DNA from: Deltaproteobacteria bacterium
Lineage (GTDB): Bacteria > Desulfobacterota > Syntrophobacteria > Syntrophobacterales > Syntrophobacteraceae
Length of the DNA stretch: 64,000 nt
Assembly (NCBI GenBank): GCA_012517315.1
Contig: JAAYVE010000019.1
Location: 1 to 64,000, forward strand
Direction: 5' to 3'
Shown: one piece after another, positions 54,167-63,347 of the stretch
How positions within the stretch are numbered: position 1 is the first letter of the stretch
Layout of the letters: every line of letters begins with the position of its first letter
Program-made: the position numbers and the translations under genes
The notes under the pieces: model-generated
What the model was told of the DNA's origin: nothing
Database searches by the model: none
Seen by the model: the letters and a program-made list of their open reading frames with translations, nothing else

Positions 54167-54949
54167 ATGATACGCAGTCTCTGGACCGCTTCAACGGGCA
54201 TGGCAGCCCAGCAAACCAACATGGATGTCATCGCCCATAACCTGGCCAATGCCAACACCACGGGTTTCAAGCGCAGTCGAGGAAACTTCGAAGACCTCAT
54301 GTACCAGGTGATCACCCCGCCGGGGGCTGAGACCTCCGACGACACGAGAATTCCCGACGGGATTCAGATCGGGATGGGAGCCAAAACCGTTTCCGTTCCC
54401 AAGATCTTTTCACAGGGCAGTTTTACTGAAACGGGCAACTATTATGACATGGGAATCGAGGGGAAAGGTTTTTTCAAGATCTTGAGGGGGACAGAAGAGG
54501 TATACACCAGGGCGGGCAGCTTCAAGCTGGACAGTGAGGGATATCTGGTGGACAGCGGAGGGAATCGCCTTCAACCCGAAATCAGCATTCCCGGAGACGC
54601 CGTCAGTGTCCATATCGATTCGGGGGGTAAGGTGACGGCCGTGGACGTCAATGGAAAGGTCCTCTCCACTCAGCAGATCAACCTTTACAGCTTTCCGAAC
54701 CCGGGAGGGCTGCAGAGTCAGGGGCACAATTACTTCACGCCCACCGAAGCTTCCGGGGAAGAGGAGGAGGGGCAGCCCGGTTCCGACGGACTGGGAACTC
54801 TGTTGCAGGGCTTTCTGGAAAGTTCCAACGTCAACGTGGTGGAAGAGATGGTGAACATGATCGTCAGTCAGCGGGCGTATGAAGCCAATTCCAAGATCAT
54901 CAAGACAACCGATGAGATGCTGCAGATTGCCAATAACGTCAAGGCATAG
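54167..54949 (+). CDS. flgG: Flagellar distal rod protein FlgG
   Basis: 260 residues, the conserved FlgG length. Motifs are M-A-A-Q-Q-T-N-M-D-V-I-A-H-N-L-A-N, Y-T-R-A-G-S-F and S-N-V-N-V-V-E-E-M-V-N-M-I. It forms the distal rod. Confidence 0.96.
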   Translation: MIRSLWTASTGMAAQQTNMDVIAHNLANANTTGFKRSRGNFEDLMYQVITPPGAETSDDTRIPDGIQIGMGAKTVSVPKIFSQGSFTETGNYYDMGIEGKGFFKILRGTEEVYTRAGSFKLDSEGYLVDSGGNRLQPEISIPGDAVSVHIDSGGKVTAVDVNGKVLSTQQINLYSFPNPGGLQSQGHNYFTPTEASGEEEEGQPGSDGLGTLLQGFLESSNVNVVEEMVNMIVSQRAYEANSKIIKTTDEMLQIANNVKA

Positions 54950-54971
54950 CCGACGTACAAAGGACATTTTC

Positions 54972-55997
54972 ATGCCGCTTGCCATTTTCCCGTCACCCTG
55001 GCGGCCGCCGATCCTCCCTCTCCTCGCCTGTCTGGGAATCCTGGGCATATTGCTGCCCATCCCCGAGCGGTGTCTCGCCATGAGTTCCCTCGGGGAAATT
55101 CACGTTTTGAGCAGAGTCTTCCCAAGCCAAAAGCGGGTCACTCTCCTGGACTTGGTGGATCGGGGAACCATCCCGGAAGACTGGCAACGTGCCATGTCTT
55201 CCGTCGATATCGGCGAAGCGCCATCTGTCGGCCAGCCGAAATACATCGACCCAAAGAACCTGAAACCTTTTCTCAACCAGTTCGTCGAGTCACAGGGAAC
55301 CGCTGCATCGAGGGTTTCCCTGTATGTTCCCGAAATGATCGTCGTGGAGAGGAAAACCTCGGGGGTTTCCCAGGAGCGACTGGAGGAGATCTTCCTCAAG
55401 TTCGTGCAGGAACACGTGCCGTGGGACCGAGAGGAGATCACCGTGCAGGGTATCACCTGCTCTGGGCTGCCGCCCATTCCCGCCGGGGAAATGACATACG
55501 AAGTCATCGCCTCACCCAGGGAGAAATTCGTGGGCAACGTCGCGGTGACCGTTCATTTCTTTGTGGACGGGGAAAGGGCCGGGACCGCCAGAGTGTCTGG
55601 ACGGATCGACCTTTACCGGGATGTGGTCCACCTGAACCGACCGCTCAAAAAGAACGAGATTGTCGGGGAAGCCGACCTGGAAATACACAGGATCCCCGTG
55701 GGAGAGTCTTCCGACCGGTACATCACTCGGCCTGAACAGGTCATCAACAAGCGACTCATTCGAAGCGTGGAAGCCCACGAACCACTCCAGGAAAAAGACT
55801 TGGACAACGCCCTGGTTCTCAAGCGGGGGGATATGGTGACGATCGTCTACGACGACAGCGGCCTCAAGCTCACCGCCAAGGGAAAAGCTAGGGAAGACGG
55901 ATGCCTGGGAGAACACATCCGCATCCACAACGTATCCACCAACAAGGTCGTGATCTGCCGGGTCCTGGACGGGCAAACCGTCCAGGCCACCCAATGA
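54972..55997 (+). CDS. flgA: P-ring assembly chaperone FlgA
   Basis: 341 residues. A signal peptide (about 1-35) is followed by a central domain and the C-terminal SAF-type domain (L-K-R-G-D-M-V-T-I-V to the V-L-D-G-Q-T-V-Q end). It assists FlgI polymerisation in the periplasm. The ATG at 54972 follows AAAGGAC. Confidence 0.93.
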   Translation: MPLAIFPSPWRPPILPLLACLGILGILLPIPERCLAMSSLGEIHVLSRVFPSQKRVTLLDLVDRGTIPEDWQRAMSSVDIGEAPSVGQPKYIDPKNLKPFLNQFVESQGTAASRVSLYVPEMIVVERKTSGVSQERLEEIFLKFVQEHVPWDREEITVQGITCSGLPPIPAGEMTYEVIASPREKFVGNVAVTVHFFVDGERAGTARVSGRIDLYRDVVHLNRPLKKNEIVGEADLEIHRIPVGESSDRYITRPEQVINKRLIRSVEAHEPLQEKDLDNALVLKRGDMVTIVYDDSGLKLTAKGKAREDGCLGEHIRIHNVSTNKVVICRVLDGQTVQATQ

Positions 55998-56016
55998 TCC
56001 ATCCACGGGAGCCGCC

Positions 56017-56805
56017 ATGTTCCAGCGATCCAACCCAAATTGGTTCAATTCCCAAACGCAGACGGGCAGAAGCTTGCGGCGTGCCGCCTGGAGTCTGCTC
56101 CCCGGTCTGGCATGCATCATCCTTCTGCCCTCCTGCATCCACACCCGGACCAATCCCCCCCCCTCCGTTGCAGCGGCACCGGTTCAAGTGAAGCCCAATC
56201 CCCTTTTCACGACACCCATGCCTCCACCCGGCCCACGACCCATCGCACAAAGTCCCAACGGCTCCCTCTGGCCACAGGGGAACGTCTCCCTTTTCAAAGA
56301 CATCAAAGCTTCAAAGATCGGCGATCTCATCACGATCACTGTAAGCGAGGAATCCAAAGCGTCAAAATCGGCAACGACCCAAACCAGCCGCGACAAGACC
56401 CTGTCCGCTCAGATGGATTTCGCCGGAGTCGCGGGGGGCGGCTCCACAAAGGTGGGCGATTTCAGCATGGGCCCTCTGGAAGGAAAGTTCAAAAACGGCT
56501 TCAACGGAACGGGAGCCACTTCCAAGGAGGATTCCATGACCGCCTACATGACGGCGACGGTGGTAGACGTCGCTCCCAACGGAAACCTCATCATACGGGG
56601 ATCCCGCTGGACACAGGTCAACAACGAAATGCAGCAGATCGTCCTGGAGGGGGTGGTACGTCCCACGGACGTCACCCGCCACAATACCGTCCTCTCCCAG
56701 AATGTGGCGGAAGCGAGGATCTCCTTCGTGGGGAAAGGCCCCCTCACCCAGCACCAAAAACCTGGGTGGGCCATGCGTTTGATCGACCTCATCTCTCCGT
56801 TCTAG
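56017..56805 (+). CDS. flgH: Flagellar L-ring lipoprotein FlgH
   Basis: 262 residues. The lipobox L-L-P-S-C lies near residue 40 of a long signal. The mature part has the FlgH motifs around G-N-L-I-I-R-G and P-T-D-V. It forms the outer membrane ring, confirming a Gram-negative envelope. Confidence 0.95.
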   Translation: MFQRSNPNWFNSQTQTGRSLRRAAWSLLPGLACIILLPSCIHTRTNPPPSVAAAPVQVKPNPLFTTPMPPPGPRPIAQSPNGSLWPQGNVSLFKDIKASKIGDLITITVSEESKASKSATTQTSRDKTLSAQMDFAGVAGGGSTKVGDFSMGPLEGKFKNGFNGTGATSKEDSMTAYMTATVVDVAPNGNLIIRGSRWTQVNNEMQQIVLEGVVRPTDVTRHNTVLSQNVAEARISFVGKGPLTQHQKPGWAMRLIDLISPF

Positions 56806-56992
56806 TTTCCGTGGAACCACAGCGGTGGGGTCATCCCGCAACCCCTTTCACTGCCCTGCCGATGGAGATGAGACAGGGCGATAGGCCCAGAGTTTCGCAG
56901 CCATTGGTTTGGAGAGAAGAAAACGTGCACTGGACCGACCGCCCAGACACCGTAGTCAGGCACCTGGCAATCACGTGGAACGAAAAGAAGAA

Positions 56993-58117
56993 ATGGGAAA
57001 GCATATGAGAAGCGTATGTGCCTTTTCCGTATTTCTCACGGCCTTGGCCGCTGTCTTTCTGACTGCCGCCATAAGCCACGGGGCTCGAATCAAGGACATC
57101 GCCTATTTTCTCGGGGATCGATCCAATAACCTCATCGGCTATGGGCTCGTCGTCGGATTGAACGGCACCGGGGACAAGGAGAAAACCCAGTTCACCACCA
57201 GCACGTTGGCCAACCTGCTGGACAACATGGGAATACATATCGATTCCAACAAGATGAAGGTGAAGAACGTGGCCGCCGTGATGGTCACGGCCAAACTTCC
57301 CCCCTTTGCCCGCAGCGGAAGCAGAATTGACGTGGAAGTCTCGTCCATCGGCGATGCCAAGAGCATCGAAGGGGGCACATTGCTTCTCACCCCCCTCCAA
57401 GCTCCCGATGGAAAGACCTATGCCGTTGCTCAGGGCCCCATTTCCACTGGCGGTTTCAGTGCATCGGGAGCCAGTGGTTCGACGGTGCAGAAGAATCACC
57501 CCACCGTGGGCTTTATCAGTGGCGGCGCCTTGGTGGAACAGGAGGTGAGGCTCACCTACCAGGACCTGGAGAGCCTCGACCTGGTGTTGAGAAGTCCGGA
57601 TTTCACGACGGCGGGGAAAGTGGCATCGAGCATCAATAAGGTCCTCGGGGGGACTCACGCCAGGGCTCTCGACGGAGGAAACATCAAGATCGACGTCCCT
57701 TCCCATTATCGACAGCAGATCGTGGAAATGGTCACCAAGGTGGAGAACACTGAACTGCAGCCGGAATTGGTCGCCAAGATCGTCATCAACGAACGGACGG
57801 GAACCATCGTCATGGGGGAGAATGTGAAAATATCCCCTGTCGCTGTGGCTCATGGGGGACTGACCGTTCAAATCAGCGAGCAGCCTGCCGTGGTGCAGCC
57901 CGGCCCGTTCAGTGAAAAGGGAAGGACCGCCGTGGTGCCTCAATCGGACGTGGAGGTCAAGGAAGCCAAGGGCTCCCTCTCCCTCGTGGGAGGGGTCACG
58001 ATTCGCCAAGTCATCAAGGGACTCAACGCCATCGGGGCCACCCCCAGGGACCTCATCAACATCCTGCAGGCCATCAAGGCTTCGGGAGCCCTGCAGGCTG
58101 AACTGGAAATCATCTAG
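56993..58117 (+). CDS. flgI: Flagellar P-ring protein FlgI
   Basis: 374 residues. A signal peptide ends near S-H-G-A. The mature N-terminus R-I-K-D-I-A-Y-F-L-G-D-R-S-N-N-L-I-G-Y-G is typical, with L-V-G-L-N-G-T-G-D. It forms the P ring. The start is ATG 56993 or ATG 57005; both give a workable signal. Confidence 0.96.
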   Translation: MGKHMRSVCAFSVFLTALAAVFLTAAISHGARIKDIAYFLGDRSNNLIGYGLVVGLNGTGDKEKTQFTTSTLANLLDNMGIHIDSNKMKVKNVAAVMVTAKLPPFARSGSRIDVEVSSIGDAKSIEGGTLLLTPLQAPDGKTYAVAQGPISTGGFSASGASGSTVQKNHPTVGFISGGALVEQEVRLTYQDLESLDLVLRSPDFTTAGKVASSINKVLGGTHARALDGGNIKIDVPSHYRQQIVEMVTKVENTELQPELVAKIVINERTGTIVMGENVKISPVAVAHGGLTVQISEQPAVVQPGPFSEKGRTAVVPQSDVEVKEAKGSLSLVGGVTIRQVIKGLNAIGATPRDLINILQAIKASGALQAELEII

Positions 58118-58143
58118 TAAGGGCTGAGGAGCGTCGGAGGAGC

Positions 58144-58998
58144 ATGGCCCGAAAACCGTCGGAGCTTCTACCCGCCCATTCCAACGGGTGGGTGGTCACC
58201 TACACCGATCTCTGCACACTGCTCCTGACCTTCTTCGTGCTTCTGGTGAGCATGTCCACCATAGACAGCCGGAGGGAACGAAAGGTCCTGGACTCCCTCA
58301 CCGGTTCCTTTGGCCCCATGCCGGGAGGCCGATCCTTCGCGGGCAGCCCCAGGGGCACGGAAGCCGTGGAAAGGAAGCCCAGGAGCGCTTCCGGCAAATC
58401 CCTGAACCTCCAGATGTTCAGGGACTTGAACGTGAAAAACCATTTGGAACAGGAAGCCGTCAGAAGCGACAAGGACAGGACTATTCTCGAAATCAGTGAA
58501 AAGGTCCTTTTTCAGCCCGGTTCGACGGAACTGAATGGAGAGATCACCACCTATCTTTCGGAAGTCGCCGCACACCTCAAAGATGGCGATGATCCCATCG
58601 AGATTCGGGGGCACACGGATCTTTTCGAGGGAATCCGGGACAGCGGCTGGTCCGACCAATCCTGGCAGCTTTCCCTCAAGCGCGCCCAGGCCGTCTTTGC
58701 TTTTTTCCAGGCACAGGGAATTGATCCAAAGCGTATGAGCTGCCACGGCTACAGCTACTACAGACCTGCAGTCAACAGCCGGGAGTTCCCCCTGCTCAGT
58801 GAAAGAAACCAAAGGGTGGAGATCGTGCTCGGCGCCGGTCGAATCCTGGCGGCGTCTTCACTGAGAACCGGGAGGAACTCCAGCCGGGTGATGAACTACA
58901 AAAACTTCTTCTTTCGCCTGTTTCCTCCGGAGGATACAACCATTGAGATCAATGATTGGGAAAAGCCTGACATCTATGACAACATCGGGACCCGGTAG
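58144..58998 (+). CDS. motB: MotB-like stator protein, copy 1 (OmpA-type domain)
   Basis: 284 residues. One membrane helix with the ion-binding Asp in Y-T-D-L-C-T-L-L-L-T-F-F-V-L, then a linker and an OmpA/MotB peptidoglycan-binding domain with I-R-G-H-T-D-L. It anchors the stator and carries the proton or sodium path with MotA. A second MotB-like gene overlaps its end. Confidence 0.9.
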   Translation: MARKPSELLPAHSNGWVVTYTDLCTLLLTFFVLLVSMSTIDSRRERKVLDSLTGSFGPMPGGRSFAGSPRGTEAVERKPRSASGKSLNLQMFRDLNVKNHLEQEAVRSDKDRTILEISEKVLFQPGSTELNGEITTYLSEVAAHLKDGDDPIEIRGHTDLFEGIRDSGWSDQSWQLSLKRAQAVFAFFQAQGIDPKRMSCHGYSYYRPAVNSREFPLLSERNQRVEIVLGAGRILAASSLRTGRNSSRVMNYKNFFFRLFPPEDTTIEINDWEKPDIYDNIGTR

Positions 58999-59731
58999 GC
59001 GGCGCAGAAACCGGCACGGTGACGCCCATAGCCCGGAAGTGCGGTGGATGATCACCTTCTCGGACCTGTGCACCCTTCTCCTGACCTTCTTCGTGCTCAT
59101 CCTTTCCATGTCCTCCATGAACAAGCTGGCTTTCAGGAGCACCTTCCGCAATTTCGACGGCTCCATCGCAGACAAGTTCTTCAAGGACAAGGAGAGGATC
59201 GTCACCCCAAGGGATGCCGTCATCAAAGAAATGATCAAGAGCCTCGAGGGGGTCTTGGAACTCAACGCCGTGGAAGTGGACGAAGCCGTTGAAAGAAGCA
59301 CACTGGACGAGGATTACAGCCTGGTTGTGACTTCGGGTAAAGCCTTCTGGATATGGAAGGACAGGATGAGCTCCACTTTTTCCCTGATTTTCGGCGAAAA
59401 ACTGCTGTTTGAAAGCGGCAGTGCGGACCTGAGTCCCGCAGCGGTCCCATTGCTGGAGACCCTGGGAGGGTTTCTCACAAAGTCCAACTACAGGGCCTAC
59501 ATCGACGGGCACACGGACAGTGCCCCTTTAGCCGGCGACCGATTCGCTTCCAACGAGGACTTGTCCTTAGCCAGGGCACAGGCGGTTCTCTCGTTTTTTG
59601 TCACCCGCTGCAATGTCAGTCCCCGCCGACTGGCCATGGGAGGCTACGGCAGCAGTCATCCCCTTTCGGACAACCGAACTGCAAAGGGCAGAGCCATGAA
59701 CCGCCGGGTGGAAATCACCTTCGAAGGTTAG
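58976..59731 (+). CDS. MotB-like stator protein, copy 2 (OmpA-type domain)
   Basis: 251 residues from the ATG at 58976. It has the same architecture as copy 1: the Asp helix F-S-D-L-C-T-L-L-L-T-F-F-V-L and an OmpA domain with I-D-G-H-T-D-S. It overlaps the end of copy 1 by 23 bases. Ribosome sites upstream are weak, so the start is uncertain. Only one MotA gene is in this window, so the two may share it or form mixed dimers. Confidence 0.88.
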   Translation: MTTSGPGRRRRNRHGDAHSPEVRWMITFSDLCTLLLTFFVLILSMSSMNKLAFRSTFRNFDGSIADKFFKDKERIVTPRDAVIKEMIKSLEGVLELNAVEVDEAVERSTLDEDYSLVVTSGKAFWIWKDRMSSTFSLIFGEKLLFESGSADLSPAAVPLLETLGGFLTKSNYRAYIDGHTDSAPLAGDRFASNEDLSLARAQAVLSFFVTRCNVSPRRLAMGGYGSSHPLSDNRTAKGRAMNRRVEITFEG

Positions 59732-59750
59732 CTGTAGAGGAGGAAAGTGC

Positions 59751-60050
59751 ATGACGGAATTCATCCGATCGACGACGGAACTCCTCCAATGCCGCCCCAA
59801 GGGTGTCCAGGAGAAACGACTCAAGGAAAGCTGTCAGGATTTTGAGGCAGTCTTGGTCGGATTCTTGTTCAAGACGATGCGGCAGAGCATCATGAGATCC
59901 GATGAGCCGGATGGGGGGATGGAGGTGTATGAATCCATGGTGGACGAAGCAGTGGCAAGAGAGATGAGTCGTCAAGAGCAGATCGGCCTTTCACGGCTCT
60001 TGTATGAATCCCTGAATGCGGGAATCACCGGTCCGAAATCCGGTGAATGA
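59751..60050 (+). CDS. flgJ: Rod-binding protein FlgJ, no muramidase domain
   Basis: 99 residues. It is only the rod-binding domain (C-Q-D-F-E-A-V-L-V-G-F-L-F-K-T-M-R and Y-E-S-M-V-D-E-A-V-A). The C-terminal muramidase domain of enteric FlgJ is absent, as in many other bacteria. A separate wall hydrolase would be needed; a candidate is at 34137. Confidence 0.93.
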   Translation: MTEFIRSTTELLQCRPKGVQEKRLKESCQDFEAVLVGFLFKTMRQSIMRSDEPDGGMEVYESMVDEAVAREMSRQEQIGLSRLLYESLNAGITGPKSGE

Positions 60051-60200
60051 TTCCGGTGCGCTCACTGGAAGGGACAGCGTCGGGAACGGAGCGAAGAGTG
60101 TTCCCTCAAACCCGTCTTGTCCCCGGAGTGGAGATGCGAATCGGTGGGCTCTCCACGCTGACCCGGTGCCATGGCCCGAGAGGCCGGGGAGAAATGCACC

Positions 60201-60228
60201 TCAAGAAAACATTCAAGGAAGCCGATAA
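60201..60228 (+). promoter_or_regulatory. Sigma-28 (FliA) promoter of flgN-flgK-flgL
   Basis: The -10 box GCCGATAA (60221-60228) is identical to the consensus. TCAAGAAA at 60201-60208 is a fair -35 with 12-base spacing. The start of transcription near 60236 gives a leader of about 40 bases with an ATCACCC/GGGTGAT hairpin. Confidence 0.7.
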
Positions 60229-60277
60229 AGCGACTATCACCCCCTGAAGGGTGATCGAAAAGGGGAGACACAGTCTC

Positions 60278-60724
60278 ATGGGACAAAAAATCCAGGAAAC
60301 GTCAGACCGGCCAGCCTTCAGAAACATCGCAGGGGAATGCCATTTAACCGCTCTGCAGCTGCTGGCCACCATCCGGAAGGAAACGACCCTTCTCAGGCGC
60401 TTTCAAGGGGAGGAGCTCCTTGAACTGCTTCCCCAGAAGGAATTCCTGGTCCGAGAACTGGAGTCCAGGATAAGAGAACTGCAATCACTGCCCGAGTGCT
60501 CAGGGGAATTTTCACGATCCGATGAAATGGAAGCCCTGAACTCCGTTTTGATCCAGGTGAAAGATGCCAACCGTGTCAACCAGATGTTCGTAGAAGGCAC
60601 CCTCGAATACTGGCAAGGCCTGATGGCTGTTTTCTTTCCGACCGGCTACGGGCATCGTCTCAACCCATCCGCGGGTAAGCTCTCCTCCCTCCCCAGGGGA
60701 GTCAGTTTCAGCAAGGAGATATGA
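60278..60724 (+). CDS. flgN: FlgN-type export chaperone
   Basis: 148 residues, mainly charged helices (L-L-R-R-F-Q-G-E-E-L-L-E-L-L and F-L-V-R-E-L-E), like FlgN, the chaperone of FlgK and FlgL. It overlaps or abuts flgK, its usual neighbour. The ATG at 60278 follows AGGGGAG at a long spacing. The call is by position and helical pattern. Confidence 0.8.
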   Translation: MGQKIQETSDRPAFRNIAGECHLTALQLLATIRKETTLLRRFQGEELLELLPQKEFLVRELESRIRELQSLPECSGEFSRSDEMEALNSVLIQVKDANRVNQMFVEGTLEYWQGLMAVFFPTGYGHRLNPSAGKLSSLPRGVSFSKEI

Positions 60725-60726
60725 TC

Positions 60727-62070
60727 ATGCCGGGTCTCTCTCTCACCTTGGAAACGGCGAAGAGCACCCTTCTCAACACCCAGGTCCAAATCCAGGTGAA
60801 CTCGCACAACATCGCCAACGCCGAGAACAAATCGTATGCCCGACAGAAGGCGATTCTCGGCACAAGTCCGGCCAACCTGACTCACGCCGGATGGATCGGG
60901 ACGGGGGCCACCATCGAAACAATCGTTCAAATGCGGGATGCGTATATTGAGCAAAAGCTCATGAACAGCATGTCTGCAGAATCGCACCAAAACACCTTAG
61001 CAACGCAGCTGTCCATCGCCCTGGCCGGTTTTTCCGACAGCGGAGAGACGGGAATATCCCAGGCGCTTGGAGCATTCTGGGACTCTTGGGATGCGCTGCT
61101 TCAGGACCCTGAGGACATCGCGGCCCGGGAGGGCGTCTACCTCGCTTCAAGAAATCTCTCTCAGAATATCCGGACGACCTATGCAGACCTGGACGTACTG
61201 GTAAACTCACAGATCTCAGAGGAGATCCAGGAAACCATCGACAAGGCCAACAGCCTGCTGGATCGGATTGCAAACCTCAATCACCAGATCCAGCAAAACG
61301 AGTCTCCCGGACACTACGCAAACGATTTGAGGGATTCCCGGTACCAAGCCCTGAAAGAATTGGCAGAGATCATGCCCATCCAGTACGGGGAGGAGGCAAA
61401 TGGATCGGTGACTGTCCGGTATTCCAACGGCACAGTGTCAGTGACCCTCGTTTCAGGCCCCCAGGCGAGCCCTTCACCCCTCCACTACGACACGGTGTCC
61501 GAGGAGGTCACCCTCACTTCTTTTGACGGCGGAACATCTGCTGCGGAGGAATCCGTCCAGGGTGGAATCCTAGGGGGATTGACGGCAGCGCGGGAAGATA
61601 TCCAGGCTTATATGGACCGGTTGAATGCGTTCGCCGGCACCCTCATCGACGAAGTCAACGGGGCTTACGGTTCGCCGGTGTTCACCGGCTCTGACGCCCG
61701 GGACGTAGACATTTCACCCGATTTCCTTGACGGGCCGACTGCCGCCGAACTATCGGAGCGCGCACTGCAAATCTCAAACCTCCAGGAGAAGAAGGTGTCA
61801 TTCGGCACCGGGGGCGTCGATGCCCGTTTCATTGACTTTCTGGGTGGCATTCAGAGTCGAATGGGGGGGGATCTGCAGGAAGCTGAAACTCAGGCGGAAT
61901 TCTATGCCACCCTTCGAACGGAGTTGGACGGGCAACAGCAATCCATATCCGGCGTCTCTCTGGACGAAGAGATGGTGGACCTCCTGAAACATCAGCAAAT
62001 CTACCAGGCAGCAGCAAAAATCATCCAGCAGACTTTGGAAATGCTCAACCGCATCCTTGACATCCGATAA
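60727..62070 (+). CDS. flgK: Hook-associated protein 1 FlgK
   Basis: 447 residues. The N-terminus has the rod/hook signature S-H-N-I-A-N-A-E-N-K-S-Y-A-R-Q and the C-terminus has S-L-D-E-E-M-V-D-L-L-K-H-Q-Q-I-Y-Q-A-A-A-K-type helix. It joins hook to filament. The ATG at 60727 has AAGGAG at ideal spacing; an ATG at 60721 overlaps the flgN stop. Confidence 0.95.
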   Translation: MPGLSLTLETAKSTLLNTQVQIQVNSHNIANAENKSYARQKAILGTSPANLTHAGWIGTGATIETIVQMRDAYIEQKLMNSMSAESHQNTLATQLSIALAGFSDSGETGISQALGAFWDSWDALLQDPEDIAAREGVYLASRNLSQNIRTTYADLDVLVNSQISEEIQETIDKANSLLDRIANLNHQIQQNESPGHYANDLRDSRYQALKELAEIMPIQYGEEANGSVTVRYSNGTVSVTLVSGPQASPSPLHYDTVSEEVTLTSFDGGTSAAEESVQGGILGGLTAAREDIQAYMDRLNAFAGTLIDEVNGAYGSPVFTGSDARDVDISPDFLDGPTAAELSERALQISNLQEKKVSFGTGGVDARFIDFLGGIQSRMGGDLQEAETQAEFYATLRTELDGQQQSISGVSLDEEMVDLLKHQQIYQAAAKIIQQTLEMLNRILDIR

Positions 62071-62084
62071 TCGAGGAATAAGTC

Positions 62085-62990
62085 ATGCGCATCTCCTTCG
62101 CAATGAGCCAGGAAAGTCGAATCCGGGAGATCAACGGGAAGCAGCAGGAAATGGACCGACTGAGCACCATGATCGCCTCCGGGAAAAAGCTTCTCTCCCC
62201 TTCCGATGATCCCCATGCCTGGGCATCGGCAATGGATCTCAAGCAGGGGCTGAGGTCCATCGAAACTTATGAAAAAAACATCCAGTTCGGGCTTTCCTGG
62301 GGAGAAATGACGGATCTTCAGCTAGGTCGCCTCTCCGATCTCATCGGCCAGGCCAAGGATATCGCCGTCGCAGCGGTGAACAATGCGGTGCCTGAGGAGC
62401 ATTCCGCCCAGGTGGAAGGGATGGAGCAGATCGTCAAGGATGGTCTGGAAGTTGCCAATGCGACGCTGGATGGCCGGTATCTCTTCAGCGGCCTTGAGGA
62501 CCCCACGCCGGACAAACCCTTCCAACTGGATGATGCGACTGGTCTGGTCATCTACAACGGCGACGATGGAAGTCTCAAGCTCCGCACTGGCAAGGGAGTG
62601 AACAACGAATCCGTTGTGAACTTGAACGGGCAGGAAGTGTTCAAACCCGGCGATGCAACAGGCGATATTCTCCGTGAACTATGGTCGCTCCGTGAAGCGG
62701 TCAAGGCAAACGACATGGACGCGACCCGCGCGGCCATCAGCAGTCTTCAGGGAAGCCTGGAGCACGTGCGCTCCCAGCGGAGCGTCCTAGCAGTGCGACT
62801 CTCGGATCTCGAGAGGCGGCAGGAGGCTCTTGGAGCAATGCGCCTCAACCGCCAGGAGCGCCTGTCCCACCTGGAAGCTGCGGACACGGCGGAAATGATC
62901 GTCCGGCTGCAGCAGAAGCAGACCGCCTTTGAAGCCAGCCTGCGAGTCACCGCCATGGTTGATGACCTCAATTTATTGGATTTTCTATAG
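62085..62990 (+). CDS. flgL: Hook-associated protein 3 FlgL
   Basis: 301 residues. Flagellin-like N-terminus with I-A-S-G-K-K-L-L-S-P-S-D-D-P and a C-terminal helix ending in L-N-L-L-D-F-L. It forms the second junction layer. GAGGAA precedes the ATG. csrA and fliW, common next neighbours, are not seen downstream. Confidence 0.94.
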   Translation: MRISFAMSQESRIREINGKQQEMDRLSTMIASGKKLLSPSDDPHAWASAMDLKQGLRSIETYEKNIQFGLSWGEMTDLQLGRLSDLIGQAKDIAVAAVNNAVPEEHSAQVEGMEQIVKDGLEVANATLDGRYLFSGLEDPTPDKPFQLDDATGLVIYNGDDGSLKLRTGKGVNNESVVNLNGQEVFKPGDATGDILRELWSLREAVKANDMDATRAAISSLQGSLEHVRSQRSVLAVRLSDLERRQEALGAMRLNRQERLSHLEAADTAEMIVRLQQKQTAFEASLRVTAMVDDLNLLDFL

Positions 62991-63347
62991 AAAGACGCCT
63001 CGCGCCTTAGCAGGGGATCCTCCACTCAAATCCACGCAGACGCCGTCAAGCGGTGCACGCGGTGCAGCGGCGCCCCGGCGGTGGAATGCAATCCAATCCG
63101 GTTGAACACCCCTGGAATCGGTTGCCCCCTAGAGCAGGTCGAACACCTCTCTTGAGACCGGTCACATTTGCCTTGCCTGCCGCCGGAATCCGGTATATTC
63201 ATCCGTGCCCTGTGGCCCAACTTGGCGCGGGGGACGGGATGGTCCGCTCCCATTTCTCCTGTCAAGCATCGTCCGCGAGAAGTTTCGCACCAGGCGGAGC
63301 CGCCTGGTTTGGGGTTCTCCTGTCCCATCATTGGAGGGAAGCACGGC
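62991..63347. other. Intergenic region after flgL
   Basis: About 357 bases. No gene was recognised. There is a possible sigma-70 -10 box TATATT at 63194-63199 with a weak -35 (CTTGCC, 16-base spacing), about 150 bases before the transporter. No clear terminator was seen. Confidence 0.4.

Noticed and set aside
56040-57008. Long open frame overlapping flgH in another frame
   Set aside because: flgH is clearly the real gene. The shifted frame has no family features.
60134-60247. 37-codon frame starting M-R-I-G-G-L-S, first taken for flgM
   Set aside because: Too short, lacks the FliA-binding helix and overlaps the sigma-28 promoter.
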